Assembly (NCBI GenBank): GCA_964470455.1
Contig: CAYYCX010000001.1
Span: forward strand, 62,001 to 126,000
Source: JAWXBM01 sp964470455
GTDB taxonomy: Bacteria; Pseudomonadota; Gammaproteobacteria; Xanthomonadales; SZUA-36
Length of the DNA: 64,000 nt
Reading direction: 5' to 3'
Position numbers and translations under genes: made by a program. The notes under the pieces are model-generated. The model was not told the origin of the DNA, made no database searches, and saw only the letters and a list, made by a program, of their open reading frames with translations. Numbering within the stretch: the stretch's first letter is position 1; each line of letters starts with the position of its first letter. Shown here piece by piece: positions 48,916-58,818 of the stretch.

Positions 48916-50844
48916 TCATGGTTCCCGGATCAGGAGAGCCCCGTTCAGTTCCAGGCCGGAGTCCAGCTGCTGCACGGTGCCCGACGGCCAGGTCACCTGT
49001 ACCTGTTGAATCGCGCTGGCACCACCCAGGCCAAAATACAGCGGCATGCGGCTTTGTGACAAATAACCCGACTTGCCGTCATTCACCTGCACATAGCTGC
49101 CCTGGTTGGTTGTGACTTCAACTCGCGCGCCGATGCCATCACGGTTGGATTTACTGCCCTGCAGGCTGATTTTCAGGAACCTGAGGCCGGGCATTTTCTC
49201 GCTGAGATTACTGACCAGTACCATTGGCTCGGCGTTGAATTCATTGGTGATGATATCCAGGTCACCATCCTCATCCAGGTCAAACAGGGCGGAGGATCGC
49301 GAGCCCAGCGCGCCCCATACCTCCACGATACCGCTGCGATTCTCGCAGAAACTGTTGGCCACATCGGTTCCGTCACAATCCAGCCGGAACCAGGCCTTGG
49401 CGGTTTCGCGGTTCTTGCGCGGCTCCACACCGAGAATGAATTCGGCATCACGAAAGCGCTTGCCCCGCTCGTTCAGCAACAGCGAATTCACACCGTAGCG
49501 GAACGGGTAATTCATGCTGGCGGTGATAAAGGCGTCCTGGAAGCCGTCGGCATTCAGGTCACCGGTACTGAGGCCCCAGGGCCAGTAATTCTCTGCGCCG
49601 ATCTCCGGGGAAATCTCCGTGAACGACCCGTCGGCCTGCTGCTGGAAAAAGCTGTTCCCGAAAATGCTCATGCCAGCGCTTTGAAGGTGTGCCTCATCCC
49701 ACTGGATGTCCGACTTCTGGTGCTCTTTTTCCATGCCGATATGCTCACTCATGTCGGAGTGCATATCGGTGACGAAAATGTCCAGGCGGCCATCATTGTT
49801 CCAGTCAAAAACGCGGATGCCCATGGCACCCCAGGACGTTTTGGGAAACACCTCGCTGCGCCGGTTAACGAAACCCTCGCCCTGCTGGTTTTCAAAGTAC
49901 TGGTCATGGCCCTGCATGTTCAGCAGGTAGAGATCCGGCCAGCCATCACGGTTCAGGTCAGCAGCGCTGGCATCGCCGGACCAGGAGCCATCTTGCAGGC
50001 CCATGGCTGCCGTCACGTCCTCAAAGCGGTTGTTGCCGAGGTTGCGGAACAGCACACTGTTCTCGGTACGCTCGGGAAACAGGTGGCCACTGAACGCATC
50101 GCTGAAGCCGTCGTAAAACGTGTATTCCACCCCACCGCTTTCAGCCTGCCGGATCAACTCGGAGGTGTACTGGCCCACGTTGCAGACAAACAGGTCCAGC
50201 AGGCCGTCGCGGTCGTAATCGAAAAACACCACGCCCGATGAATGGGCCTGGATGCCGGTGCCGGAAGCTTCGGTGATATCGCGGAAGGTGCCGTCACCGT
50301 TATTCTCAAACAGGCGGTTGCCGCTGCGCACTGCCGTGATGTAAACATCCGCATCGCCATCGTTGTCGATATCGGCAAACGAGGCCGACACCGAAATCCG
50401 GTCAGCCATGGCGATGCCGGCTTTTGCGGTAATGTTCTCAAAGGTTCCGGAACCGGTGTTGCGCCACAGCTCATTGCTGCCCACCTGGTTCAGGAACAAC
50501 ACATCCGGCAGGGCATCGCCATCCACATCGGCCACCGCCAGCCCGTTGCCATGGTCGTAGTGAACCGCCTTGTAGGTCTTGGCCGCATCTTCCACCACGC
50601 GATGCTGGAACGTGATACCGCTGTCGCGCACCTGATCGGCAAAGCCAAACTGGTTGAATACTTCAAAATCGGCCGCGGTCGCTTTCTGCGCGGCTTCCCG
50701 CGGCGCCAGGTTGGGTGGGTTGAGGATCATCCGAGGCTGCGCAATGCGCGTGACCGCGGCTTCTTCCTGGGCCGTCAGCCAGGGTGCCGACGACAACAGC
50801 AACGCTGCAATACAATTCATCACAGGTCTTAACCTGGGGGCCAT
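48916..50844 (-). CDS. CRTAC1-type FG-GAP/VCBS repeat protein with ASPIC/UnbV domain
   Basis: The ATG at 50844 follows GGAGATTCTGT, giving about 642 residues with a signal peptide (VMNCIAALLLSSAPWLTAQ). At least six FG-GAP/VCBS-like calcium repeats follow, e.g. VADVDGDALPDVLFLN, FADIDNDGDADVYITA, FFDYDRDGLLDLFVCN, VFDWNNDGRLDIFVTD and DLDEDGDLDIITNE, forming an integrin-alpha-like propeller. The last 90 residues are an ASPIC/UnbV domain (GIGARVEV ... GYLSQSRMPLYFGLG). The protein is probably periplasmic or surface-exposed and binds calcium. Its role is not known for most relatives. Confidence 0.88.
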   Translation of the reverse strand: MAPRLRPVMNCIAALLLSSAPWLTAQEEAAVTRIAQPRMILNPPNLAPREAAQKATAADFEVFNQFGFADQVRDSGITFQHRVVEDAAKTYKAVHYDHGNGLAVADVDGDALPDVLFLNQVGSNELWRNTGSGTFENITAKAGIAMADRISVSASFADIDNDGDADVYITAVRSGNRLFENNGDGTFRDITEASGTGIQAHSSGVVFFDYDRDGLLDLFVCNVGQYTSELIRQAESGGVEYTFYDGFSDAFSGHLFPERTENSVLFRNLGNNRFEDVTAAMGLQDGSWSGDASAADLNRDGWPDLYLLNMQGHDQYFENQQGEGFVNRRSEVFPKTSWGAMGIRVFDWNNDGRLDIFVTDMHSDMSEHIGMEKEHQKSDIQWDEAHLQSAGMSIFGNSFFQQQADGSFTEISPEIGAENYWPWGLSTGDLNADGFQDAFITASMNYPFRYGVNSLLLNERGKRFRDAEFILGVEPRKNRETAKAWFRLDCDGTDVANSFCENRSGIVEVWGALGSRSSALFDLDEDGDLDIITNEFNAEPMVLVSNLSEKMPGLRFLKISLQGSKSNRDGIGARVEVTTNQGSYVQVNDGKSGYLSQSRMPLYFGLGGASAIQQVQVTWPSGTVQQLDSGLELNGALLIREP

Positions 50845-50949
50845 ACAGAATCTCCGCAAAGGTATCTGCCCGAGCGCCGGGCAACGGTATCAGTATCCGA
50901 CACACTATAATGTGCGGAATTTCAATGGAACCACCTGAACTATACCGCA

Positions 50950-51708
50950 ATGACTCCCGCCAGCCATTCCTCCCAGCCAGATCCCATCTGGGTTCTGGAC
51001 ATTGACGGCACGCTGATGCCGTCACAGCATATCGATAACCAGTGCTACTGGCAGGCGGTGTTTGAGCATTTTGGCCAGGAGCCGCAAACGCTGGACCTGC
51101 ATGACTTTGCGCACGTTACCGATGGCAGCATCCTGCAGGAATGGATGCTGGCAAACCATGGGCGCGAGGCCACGCCGGAGGAAGTCAGCCGCATCCGGCA
51201 GCGCTTCCTGGACCTGATCACCCGCGCCCACGAGGTGTCGCCGGGCGCTTTTGCCGCAAGCCCGGGTCTGAATGAATGGCTGGGTGAACGGCTGGGTACT
51301 TTTGGCAACTGCGTCGCCATCGCCACCGGCGGCTGGGGCCATACCGCACGGTTCAAGTTGAGCGTCGCCGGGCTGGATGTTTACAACCTTCCCCTGGCCA
51401 GCAGCGATGATGGCGACAGCCGCCAGGCCATCATGCAGCAGGCGCTGCGTCTGCTGCTGGCTAATTCTGGCTGCACGGCAAACACCGACGATTCACCGCC
51501 CGTCTGCTACATCGGGGATGGCGTCTGGGACTGGCAAGCTGCCCGCCAGCTGGGCTGGGACTTCATCGGTATCGCATGCGGCGAACAGGCCTGCAGGCTG
51601 AAGCAGGCAGGCGCAAAACACGTGTTCTGCAACTTTGCGGAACTGGCCGCATCCAAACCCCTTTCCGCCAGTGGCAGGAAACACACCCTCCATGCCTCCA
51701 ACCGATAG
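50950..51708 (+). CDS. HAD-family hydrolase
   Basis: The 252-residue protein has the HAD motifs: WVLDIDGTLMP (nucleophile Asp and acid/base Asp), IATGGWGHTARFKL (motif II/III region) and YIGDGVWDWQAARQLGWDFIG (motif IV). The cap is a four-helix insertion after motif I (HVTDGSILQEWML...). It resembles phosphoglycolate-phosphatase-like small-molecule phosphatases, substrate undefined. The stop lies downstream of the tamA start (51692), so the two are coupled and probably co-transcribed. Confidence 0.85.
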   Translation: MTPASHSSQPDPIWVLDIDGTLMPSQHIDNQCYWQAVFEHFGQEPQTLDLHDFAHVTDGSILQEWMLANHGREATPEEVSRIRQRFLDLITRAHEVSPGAFAASPGLNEWLGERLGTFGNCVAIATGGWGHTARFKLSVAGLDVYNLPLASSDDGDSRQAIMQQALRLLLANSGCTANTDDSPPVCYIGDGVWDWQAARQLGWDFIGIACGEQACRLKQAGAKHVFCNFAELAASKPLSASGRKHTLHASNR

Positions 51709-53656
51709 CCCCAATCGTGGCCGGAACCTGCACAGCCTGGTGCGGCACGGCTGGCTGCTACCCAAGTTGCTACCCGGGCTGCTAATTGGGCTGCTGGCAA
51801 GCTGGCAGGCCCAAGCAGATGTGCTCGATATCAGCGTCAGCGGTATCGCCGAACCGATGCTGGCCAATGTGCAGAACCGGGTCAACACGCTGTCGATCAA
51901 CGAGGAGCGGAAACTCGGCAGGAAACGGCTGGACCGGATCGTTGCCCAGGCTGAGCAGGAAGCCGTTCGGGCGTTGCGCCCCTACGGTTACTACCAGGCC
52001 ACCGCCAGCAGCCAGTTGCAGCAGCCGGAAGAACAACGCTGGTTGCTGCTCCTGCAACTGGCACCCGGCCCTCCAGTGCAGGTGAGCCGTGCGGACATCC
52101 AGGTCAGCGGCCCCGGCGCGGGGCTGGAAGAATTGCGCGACTGGCAACGGAACTGGCCATTGAAGGTCGGGCAAAGGCTGGACCAGGTGCTTTGGGAGGA
52201 GCAGAAAAACCGTGCCCTGGAACTGGCGGAAAGCCACGGTTATCTCACCGCGCAGTTCACCCGTCATCAGATCCGCGCCGATCTCGACAACAACACCGCC
52301 GAACTGGAACTCGAGCTGCAAACCGGCCCGCAGGCGGTGATGGGCACTGTGGAGTATCAGCAGGACGTGGTGAATCCAGCCATCCTGCAAGGTTTGCCCC
52401 GGTTCGAAGCCGGCCAGGCCTACGATGCCTGGTTGCTGGAAAAATTTCGCATGGATGTGTGGCAGACCGGTTACTTTGAAAATGTTGAAGTCATCGAAGA
52501 ACGCCGGCTGGAGGAGTCGCCGCCCGTGGTCAACCTGCAGGTCAAAGCCACTGCCCGCAAGCCGAATACCTACCAGGGCACACTCGGCTTTGGCACGGAC
52601 ACCGGAGTTCGCGCCCAGGTACTGTGGACCCGCCGCCTGTTGTCCAGCCGCGGCGACAGCGTGGACGTGGGCCTTGGGTGGCAGCAAACCAACGAGGAAT
52701 ACTCCTTTCGCAGCGCCTACCGCCTGCCACAGCGCGAACGCGCGCGGCAGTACTGGACGGGAGACTTTGCCATTCGACGCGTCAACCAGGACCTGGAAAT
52801 CCAGCTGAACGACAACGCCGATGAACTCATCAAGCTGGCCAATGGCGATGTCAGCAGCTACTCGGTGAAAGGGGGTTTGCTGGTGCTGCGTGGCTTTGAA
52901 GATGGCTACCAGCAGGTGTATGAGAACTGGTTTGGCCAGTATGTGCTGGAAAACAACGATTACCGGTTGCTGGAGCAGTATGTTCCCGCATCGCAACAGG
53001 GCCTCAGCGCAGAACAGCAGGACCTGCTCAGGGGCACGGGCAGCTCCATGTCCTTGGGCGTGAGCTGGGACTGGCCCGCCGTGCGCGGCAGCGGGTTTGA
53101 AACCGTAGGCCATAAAGAGCGCCTGTGGTTGTTCACCGCCAATGAGGCCTGGGGTTCCGATGCGAATTTCACCCAGGCCTACCTGTCCAGCGCCTGGCAC
53201 CGCATGCTGGGCAAGCGCTTCAAATTGTTGCTGCGCGGCGAAGCCGGCTACTCCGATGCCCGCGTCACCGAGCTCGACCTGCAACTGGAAGGCGTGAGCG
53301 GGCAGCTCTCGGTGACCCGGCTGCCCACCCTGTATCGCTTCAAGGCCGGCGGCAGCCGCAGCGTGCGCGGTTATTCGTTTGAATCCCTGAGCAACAACGG
53401 CATCGGTTCCAACAACATCGTTACGGCCAGCGCCGAAGTGGAAATGCTGTTCCGGCCCAACTGGTCTGCAGCGGCGTTCGTGGATACCGGCAATGCCTTC
53501 AATGACTGGGGCGAAATGGACCTCAAAACCGGCGTGGGCCTGGGCCTGCGCTGGTACACGATTGTCGGCGCCATGCGGCTGGACATCGCCCATCCACTGG
53601 ACCTGGAAGGTGATTCCTGGCGATTGCATTTCACCATCGGGACGCCGCTGCTATGA
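51692..53656 (+). CDS. tamA: TamA, Omp85-family outer-membrane assembly factor
   Basis: ATG 51692 gives 654 residues; an earlier in-frame start at 51635 lies within the HAD gene. A signal segment (LLPGLLIGLLASWQAQA) precedes POTRA domains at about residues 45-300 and a 16-stranded barrel with the Omp85 hallmark KAGGSRSVRGYSFESLS near the C-terminus. TamA in the outer membrane works with the TamB inner-membrane protein in inserting outer-membrane proteins and moving phospholipid. It overlaps tamB by four bases (ATGA), confirming the pair. Confidence 0.93.
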   Translation: MPPTDSPNRGRNLHSLVRHGWLLPKLLPGLLIGLLASWQAQADVLDISVSGIAEPMLANVQNRVNTLSINEERKLGRKRLDRIVAQAEQEAVRALRPYGYYQATASSQLQQPEEQRWLLLLQLAPGPPVQVSRADIQVSGPGAGLEELRDWQRNWPLKVGQRLDQVLWEEQKNRALELAESHGYLTAQFTRHQIRADLDNNTAELELELQTGPQAVMGTVEYQQDVVNPAILQGLPRFEAGQAYDAWLLEKFRMDVWQTGYFENVEVIEERRLEESPPVVNLQVKATARKPNTYQGTLGFGTDTGVRAQVLWTRRLLSSRGDSVDVGLGWQQTNEEYSFRSAYRLPQRERARQYWTGDFAIRRVNQDLEIQLNDNADELIKLANGDVSSYSVKGGLLVLRGFEDGYQQVYENWFGQYVLENNDYRLLEQYVPASQQGLSAEQQDLLRGTGSSMSLGVSWDWPAVRGSGFETVGHKERLWLFTANEAWGSDANFTQAYLSSAWHRMLGKRFKLLLRGEAGYSDARVTELDLQLEGVSGQLSVTRLPTLYRFKAGGSRSVRGYSFESLSNNGIGSNNIVTASAEVEMLFRPNWSAAAFVDTGNAFNDWGEMDLKTGVGLGLRWYTIVGAMRLDIAHPLDLEGDSWRLHFTIGTPLL

Positions 53657-56600
53657 CCCGCGGCGGAAAAGTCCTGCTGTTCCTGCCTACCCTGCTGTTG
53701 CTGTTGCTCAGCCTCGCCATGGCCTGGCTGTTGCGCAGCGAGAGCGGCGCCGGATTCGCCTGGCGACAGGCGGGCAGCCTGCTGGATGGCGAACTGGCGG
53801 CTGGAACCATTTCGGGCAACCTGTCGTCCGGACTGGAACTGAACCAGTTCAGCTACCGGGATGAAGGCGTGCGGGTAACCGCCGGGCGGATCAGCCTCAG
53901 CTTTGATCTCGACCTGTTTCCTCCGGCCCTGAACCTGGCGCGGCTGAACAGCAGCGCTGTGGAAGTACAGTTGCTGGATACCGGATCGCAGCCGGAACAG
54001 TCCAGGACTGAGGTGCTTTCCGGCCTGCGGTTGCCCTACCCGGTGCGGTTCTCCGCGGTCACATTGGCCGGCTTGCAGGTGCTGGACTCCAGCGGGGCTG
54101 AGCTGTTTACCGCCAGCGACATCCTGGCGCGGGGTGCGTGGCACCAGCGGCTGGAAATTGCTGAAGCCCGGCTCAACAGCCGGGATACCGGGTGGCAACT
54201 GGCGGGCGAGCTGCAGCTGCGGCAACCGTTTGAAACCAGTGCCACCGTTACCGCCGCGACTGTGATGCAACTGGACGATGGCACCCGCATGCCATTGCAG
54301 GTGCAGGCCGATTTCACCGGCAACCTCGAGCGCCTGGAAGCGCGCCTGCAATCATTGCAACCCGGGTTCATGGTTGAAGGCGAGTTGCGCGACCTGCTTA
54401 CCGTACCGGCCTGGAACCTCGAAGGGTCAGCCGCCAGGCTCGATTGGCCGCCGGTTTCGCCAGGCGCTGCCGGCACTCCTGGCTCCGGCGCCCTGCTGAC
54501 CCTGTCTCAGCTCAACCTCAGCAGCCAGGGCACGCTGGAAAGTTATGGGGTGCAAATGGCGGCGAATGTGGAGGGTGCGAACATTCCACCGGGCAACCTG
54601 GAACTGTCGGGCCAGGGCGATGCCAGCGGCCTGCAGCTGGACTATTCGCATTTTGCCGGCGATGAGCTGCGATGGTCCGCCACTGGGCGGCTGGATTGGC
54701 AAACGGAAGTCTCGCTGTCTGCGCACACCATTATCGAACGCCTGCAGCCGCAACGCTGGTTGCCCGACTGGCCGGTTGACCACCCGCTGCACGGCGAGCT
54801 GCAACTGCAGGTGAGTGCTGATCAACTGGCCTTCAGCGAACTCGCCATGCTGGTCGATGGCACCGGGACCAGGCTGCAAGGCAGCGGCAACTACCACGTC
54901 GACAGCGGGGAGATCAGCGCCAATGTGAACTGGCAATCCCTGGCCTGGCCTTTGGGTGAGGAAATCCCCGACTGGACCAGCGTGGAAGGCCAGCTGCAGG
55001 CCGAAGGCAGCCTGGATGCATGGCGAGCGCAGGGTGAGTTGCAGCTGCAGGCCGGCGACCTGCCCGAAGGCTGGCTGCGACTGGATGCCGCCGGCAATGA
55101 AGAGGGTGTGCAGTTGCAGATACCCCGGGGGCAGGTGCTCGGCGGAACATTTTCCGGCCAGGCCGAATACCAGTGGAATGAACCGCAGCGCTGGTCAGCT
55201 GATATCACCGCCGAGCGCATCAGCACCGGCCCGCTGGCGCCGGACTTTCCCGGCATCCTCAGTGGCCGCGTGCTGGCGCAAGGCCAGGCTGAGGACCTGC
55301 AGTTCGAATTGCAGGATGTGCGCGGTCGCATTCGTGGCCTGGATGTGACAGCCCAGGGCAAGTTTTCACTGCTGGATTCGTTGCTGCAGGCGGAGGGATT
55401 GCAACTGCGTTCCGGCTCGGCGCGGCTGGACCTGGACGGTGGCATGGGGCCCGGGCAAAGCCTGAAATTTGCGGCCCGGGCCGAAGACCTGTCGCAACTC
55501 TGGCCCGAGCTGGCCGGGCAGCTGCAGGCCAGCGGCGAGCTGTCGCTGGATGCAACAGCACCGCGCCTGGACATTGATTTGAATGCGGACGAACTGCATT
55601 GGGGTGAATACCACATCAGCCGCATCCGCACCGGCGCACAGCCCGACGGATCATCCACCATCACGGTCGCCGATGCCAACCTGGGCGGTCGCGAACTCAG
55701 CGAACTGCACCTGGAGCTCGACAGCAGCCATCGCCTCCAGTCGGTCAACCTGGACGCCATCCTGGATGGCACTGAAATTGAAGCGGCGCTGGCGGGCCGG
55801 CTGCAATCGGCGAATGGCCAGCGCATCAACGGCTGGCAGGGCGCCATGGAGAGCCTGCGCATCAGCCAGCCGGACCGGGGCTTCCTGCAGCTCGAGCAGC
55901 CGGCACCGCTGCTGCTGTCCACGCAACGCATGGAGCTGTGGGACGGCTGCCTGCGTGGCAGCCGTGATGGCAGGATCTGCCTGCAGGCGAACTGGTCTGG
56001 ACGGGAAGAAGCCGGCCTGCAGGCCGAGCTGCAGGAAATTTCACTCGACATTGTGCGGCTGTTTGCCGACCTGGACTGGGCCTTTACCCATCGACTGAGC
56101 GGCAGCCTGGACTGGCGCCGGGTCCGCAACCAGCCTGCTTCAGCGCAGGCGCATTTCAGCCTGTCGCCCGGCGAGTTGTTGTTTGAAGATGAAAGCACGA
56201 ATTTCAGCACCGGCCCGGGAACCTTCGCTTTCCAGGTTTCCGGAGGCAACCTGCATTCCGGCCGGCTGGACATTCCCATCATCGGCTCCGGCGAAATCAA
56301 CATGGACTTCGGCATCAACCGCTTGCTGGACGGCGATGCCGCGGAACTGCAGGCGAACCTGAAACTGCAGCTGCGCGACCTCACGCCGCTGCAACTGCTG
56401 CCTTACGTCGATGTGGCCCAGGGTGAGCTCAGCGCCGACCTGCGCATCAGCGGTAACCCGCAAGATCCGCATTTCACCGGCCATGCCGTGTTGGTGCGCG
56501 GGCGGCTGGAAAACCAGGCCACCGGACTGGTGTTGTCGGACATCCAGTTGGCGGGCGCGGTATACCAGTACGACCACACGGAGCTGAATGGCTCGTTCCG

Positions 56601-57504
56601 CGCCGGCGAAGGCCGCGGACGCATCAAAGCCGAGTTGCGCTTCGGTGATTTCCTGCATCCCGAATTCAGCATGCAGATCAGCGGTGAAAAACTGTTGCTG
56701 GTGGACGTCCCCGACATGAACCTGCTGGCGGACCCGAACCTCGATATCCGCTGGGCCGGCGGGAAGTTGCAGATGAACGGCAATATTCGCGTACCGCAGG
56801 CGCAGCTCTCACCCCGTTACCTGCCGGCTACCACTGCGTCGGAAAGCCCGGACCTGGTGATCGTTTCGGCAGAGCAGGACGCTCCCGTGGCCACTGCAAG
56901 CACGGCCAGCGCACTCAGGATCAACGGCCAGGTTGAAGTGGAACTCGGGCCTAAAGTGACCATCACACTGGATCGCGCCACCGCCAGCATTCGCGGCAAA
57001 AGCATGTTCACCTGGAACGACAGCCTGGTTCCCATGGGTGATGGCGCCTTTTCGGTGACCGGCGAAATCTATGCCTACGGCCAGTTGCTCAATATCAGCG
57101 AAGGGCGCATCAGCTTCCCCAATGTGCCGGCCGACAACCCCTATCTGAACATCAAGGCCGAACGGGAAATTTTCGGCAACACCCAGATCAAGCGTGCCGG
57201 CGTGCTGGTCAGCGGCACACTGAAGCGGCCCAGCCTGGACCCCTACACCGACCCGATGAGCAACCGCGAACGGGCGCTGGCGCTGCTGCTCACCGGCAGC
57301 GATTTCGACTACGAGCAGGGTGTTGGCGCGGTGGAAGTGGGCATGTATATCGCGCCCAAGCTGTTCATCAGCTATGGCATCGGTCTGTTTGAAGACCAGA
57401 ACGTGATCAGCGCCCGCTACGACCTGGGCAAGGGCTTTGGCGTCAAGGCCACTTCCGGCCAGCGCGAAACCGGCGTGGATATCAGCTACACCGTCGAGCA
57501 ATAG
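53653..57504 (+). CDS. tamB: TamB, inner-membrane-anchored translocation and assembly module protein
   Basis: The 1283-residue protein has an N-terminal membrane anchor (VLLFLPTLLLLLLSLAMAWLL). A long AsmA-like beta-groove body rich in repeated L-Q-L-D strands spans the periplasm. The C-terminal DUF490 domain follows (GKSMFTWNDSLVPMGDGAFSVTGE, ... SYTVEQ). Similar in size to Escherichia coli TamB (1259 residues). It is translationally coupled to tamA. It bridges the inner membrane to TamA, carrying lipid or helping assembly. Confidence 0.93.
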   Translation: MTRGGKVLLFLPTLLLLLLSLAMAWLLRSESGAGFAWRQAGSLLDGELAAGTISGNLSSGLELNQFSYRDEGVRVTAGRISLSFDLDLFPPALNLARLNSSAVEVQLLDTGSQPEQSRTEVLSGLRLPYPVRFSAVTLAGLQVLDSSGAELFTASDILARGAWHQRLEIAEARLNSRDTGWQLAGELQLRQPFETSATVTAATVMQLDDGTRMPLQVQADFTGNLERLEARLQSLQPGFMVEGELRDLLTVPAWNLEGSAARLDWPPVSPGAAGTPGSGALLTLSQLNLSSQGTLESYGVQMAANVEGANIPPGNLELSGQGDASGLQLDYSHFAGDELRWSATGRLDWQTEVSLSAHTIIERLQPQRWLPDWPVDHPLHGELQLQVSADQLAFSELAMLVDGTGTRLQGSGNYHVDSGEISANVNWQSLAWPLGEEIPDWTSVEGQLQAEGSLDAWRAQGELQLQAGDLPEGWLRLDAAGNEEGVQLQIPRGQVLGGTFSGQAEYQWNEPQRWSADITAERISTGPLAPDFPGILSGRVLAQGQAEDLQFELQDVRGRIRGLDVTAQGKFSLLDSLLQAEGLQLRSGSARLDLDGGMGPGQSLKFAARAEDLSQLWPELAGQLQASGELSLDATAPRLDIDLNADELHWGEYHISRIRTGAQPDGSSTITVADANLGGRELSELHLELDSSHRLQSVNLDAILDGTEIEAALAGRLQSANGQRINGWQGAMESLRISQPDRGFLQLEQPAPLLLSTQRMELWDGCLRGSRDGRICLQANWSGREEAGLQAELQEISLDIVRLFADLDWAFTHRLSGSLDWRRVRNQPASAQAHFSLSPGELLFEDESTNFSTGPGTFAFQVSGGNLHSGRLDIPIIGSGEINMDFGINRLLDGDAAELQANLKLQLRDLTPLQLLPYVDVAQGELSADLRISGNPQDPHFTGHAVLVRGRLENQATGLVLSDIQLAGAVYQYDHTELNGSFRAGEGRGRIKAELRFGDFLHPEFSMQISGEKLLLVDVPDMNLLADPNLDIRWAGGKLQMNGNIRVPQAQLSPRYLPATTASESPDLVIVSAEQDAPVATASTASALRINGQVEVELGPKVTITLDRATASIRGKSMFTWNDSLVPMGDGAFSVTGEIYAYGQLLNISEGRISFPNVPADNPYLNIKAEREIFGNTQIKRAGVLVSGTLKRPSLDPYTDPMSNRERALALLLTGSDFDYEQGVGAVEVGMYIAPKLFISYGIGLFEDQNVISARYDLGKGFGVKATSGQRETGVDISYTVEQ

Positions 57505-57517
57505 CTTCAGCAGCGAA

Positions 57518-57596
57518 GGGGTCAGAGTCAAGGGCTTGAATCTGCAGTTTCGTTATCGTCTTTATGCTCCTGACTCTGTCCCTTTACTCTGACCCC
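57518..57596. repeat. Long palindrome with GGGGTCAGAGT ends
   Basis: GGGGTCAGAGT (57518-57528) and ACTCTGACCCC (57586-57596) are perfect inverted ends, with a second inner pair (GAGTCAAGGG against CCTGACTCTG and TCCCTTT). The element fills the gap between tamB and the next gene. This end sequence is common in intergenic repeats of environmental gammaproteobacteria; a link to REP-associated transposases is recollection, not shown here. Confidence 0.7.
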
Positions 57597-57663
57597 ACAG
57601 CTCGGAAAAGGACGGGGAAACGGTGCGCGTGAAAATCCACGAATATTTTCGTATTATCGTCGC

Positions 57664-58818
57664 ATGATGGGCTCTTCACACTGTCCAGGGCTGCTTCCGA
57701 ACCGGCTGCAACAGCTGCCAGCCCTGCTGCTGGCGCTGTGTTTCTGGCCGCCCGCCGGATTGCTGGCCGAAAACCTGCCCAACTGGGACCGCACTGCGGC
57801 CTTGCAGGCTGCAGCGCTGCAAGCCAACCCGCAGCAGCTCTCCGGCTGGATGCAGCAGATTGATGCCGGACAGGCAGACCAAGTGCTGGCAGAACTGCGG
57901 AATTCCAGCCAGGCTGGTTCCCCGGCTTTTGAGCAGCAGCTGTTCCTGCTCGCCCAGTCGATGGCGGAAGCGCCGCTGGACAACGGCAGCTCTCGCCTGC
58001 TGTCCTGGCTGCAGGATTATTCACCCGAGGTGCGGGTAGCGCATGAGGAATCTGCCGCTTTTGGCGTGCCGTTGTTCCCGGTGGCGGCCGCTGCCCAAGG
58101 CTCCATTGCCGAGCGGCAACGACGCGCCGCAGAACTGCAGACCGCTTCGTTGATCGTGAATCCACGACACTGGATCGACGCTTACAGCGCGGCCAGCCCG
58201 GTTGAACGACAGGGCCTGGAGCGAGGCTTGAGCGCCGCCAGCGCCGAAAACCAACAGGCTATTGCGGAAGTATTGGCGAAGACCCTCGCGAACGAACCGG
58301 CACTGGCCAGGCCCGCAGGCATCATCGCCGGCAACTTGTCGAATACGGAATTGTTCCTGTCCGCTTTCCGGCATTCGCGGGGCGCCGACAGCGTACAACT
58401 GCTGCGCGAGGCCGGCTGGCGCCTGGGCGCAGATGAACGCAGCCGGCTGTTCCACGTGATTGCCGGCGACCTGGCAACGACGTCTTCAGCCAGCCAGTCC
58501 GACCCGGTATCAGGCCGGAACAAAACACCAACTGCCACGCAAAAAGCAGCCCAAAAGACCGCGCTGGCCATTTCCATCCTGGCACCGGGTTTGCAGGGCG
58601 ATAGCGGAGTCGGCGAGCGGCTGCTGCAACTGCTGGATGATCCTCAGCTAGGCGCCGCCGCCGCCCTGGCGCTGGCCGGGCATCCGGACGTCGCAGTGCA
58701 GGCCGGCCTACAGCAGAAACTGCGTGGCAGCGGCCTGGCGGCCCAACGCGCTGCTCTGGCCCTGGGCGAGGTTCCCGCCAACGCCCTGCAGACGCGAAGC
58801 CGGAGTGAGCAGGAATGA
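57664..58818 (+). CDS. Secreted protein of unknown function, possibly HEAT-like repeats
   Basis: The 384-residue protein begins with a signal peptide (LPALLLALCFWPPAGLLAEN) and is almost entirely helical with high Ala, Gln and Leu content. Near the C-terminus, VGERLLQLLDDPQLGAAAAL and ALAGHPDVAVQAGLQQKL resemble HEAT/Armadillo units, suggesting a scaffold. No catalytic motif is seen. It overlaps the M14 carboxypeptidase gene by four bases, so the two are made together, and it may be a chaperone or surface partner. I do not recognise the family. Confidence 0.7.
   Translation: MMGSSHCPGLLPNRLQQLPALLLALCFWPPAGLLAENLPNWDRTAALQAAALQANPQQLSGWMQQIDAGQADQVLAELRNSSQAGSPAFEQQLFLLAQSMAEAPLDNGSSRLLSWLQDYSPEVRVAHEESAAFGVPLFPVAAAAQGSIAERQRRAAELQTASLIVNPRHWIDAYSAASPVERQGLERGLSAASAENQQAIAEVLAKTLANEPALARPAGIIAGNLSNTELFLSAFRHSRGADSVQLLREAGWRLGADERSRLFHVIAGDLATTSSASQSDPVSGRNKTPTATQKAAQKTALAISILAPGLQGDSGVGERLLQLLDDPQLGAAAALALAGHPDVAVQAGLQQKLRGSGLAAQRAALALGEVPANALQTRSRSEQE

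Noticed and set aside
51782..53629. A 615-codon open frame antisense to tamA
   Set aside because: Shadow frame with low-complexity composition; tamA has a signal peptide and the Omp85 motif in the sense direction.
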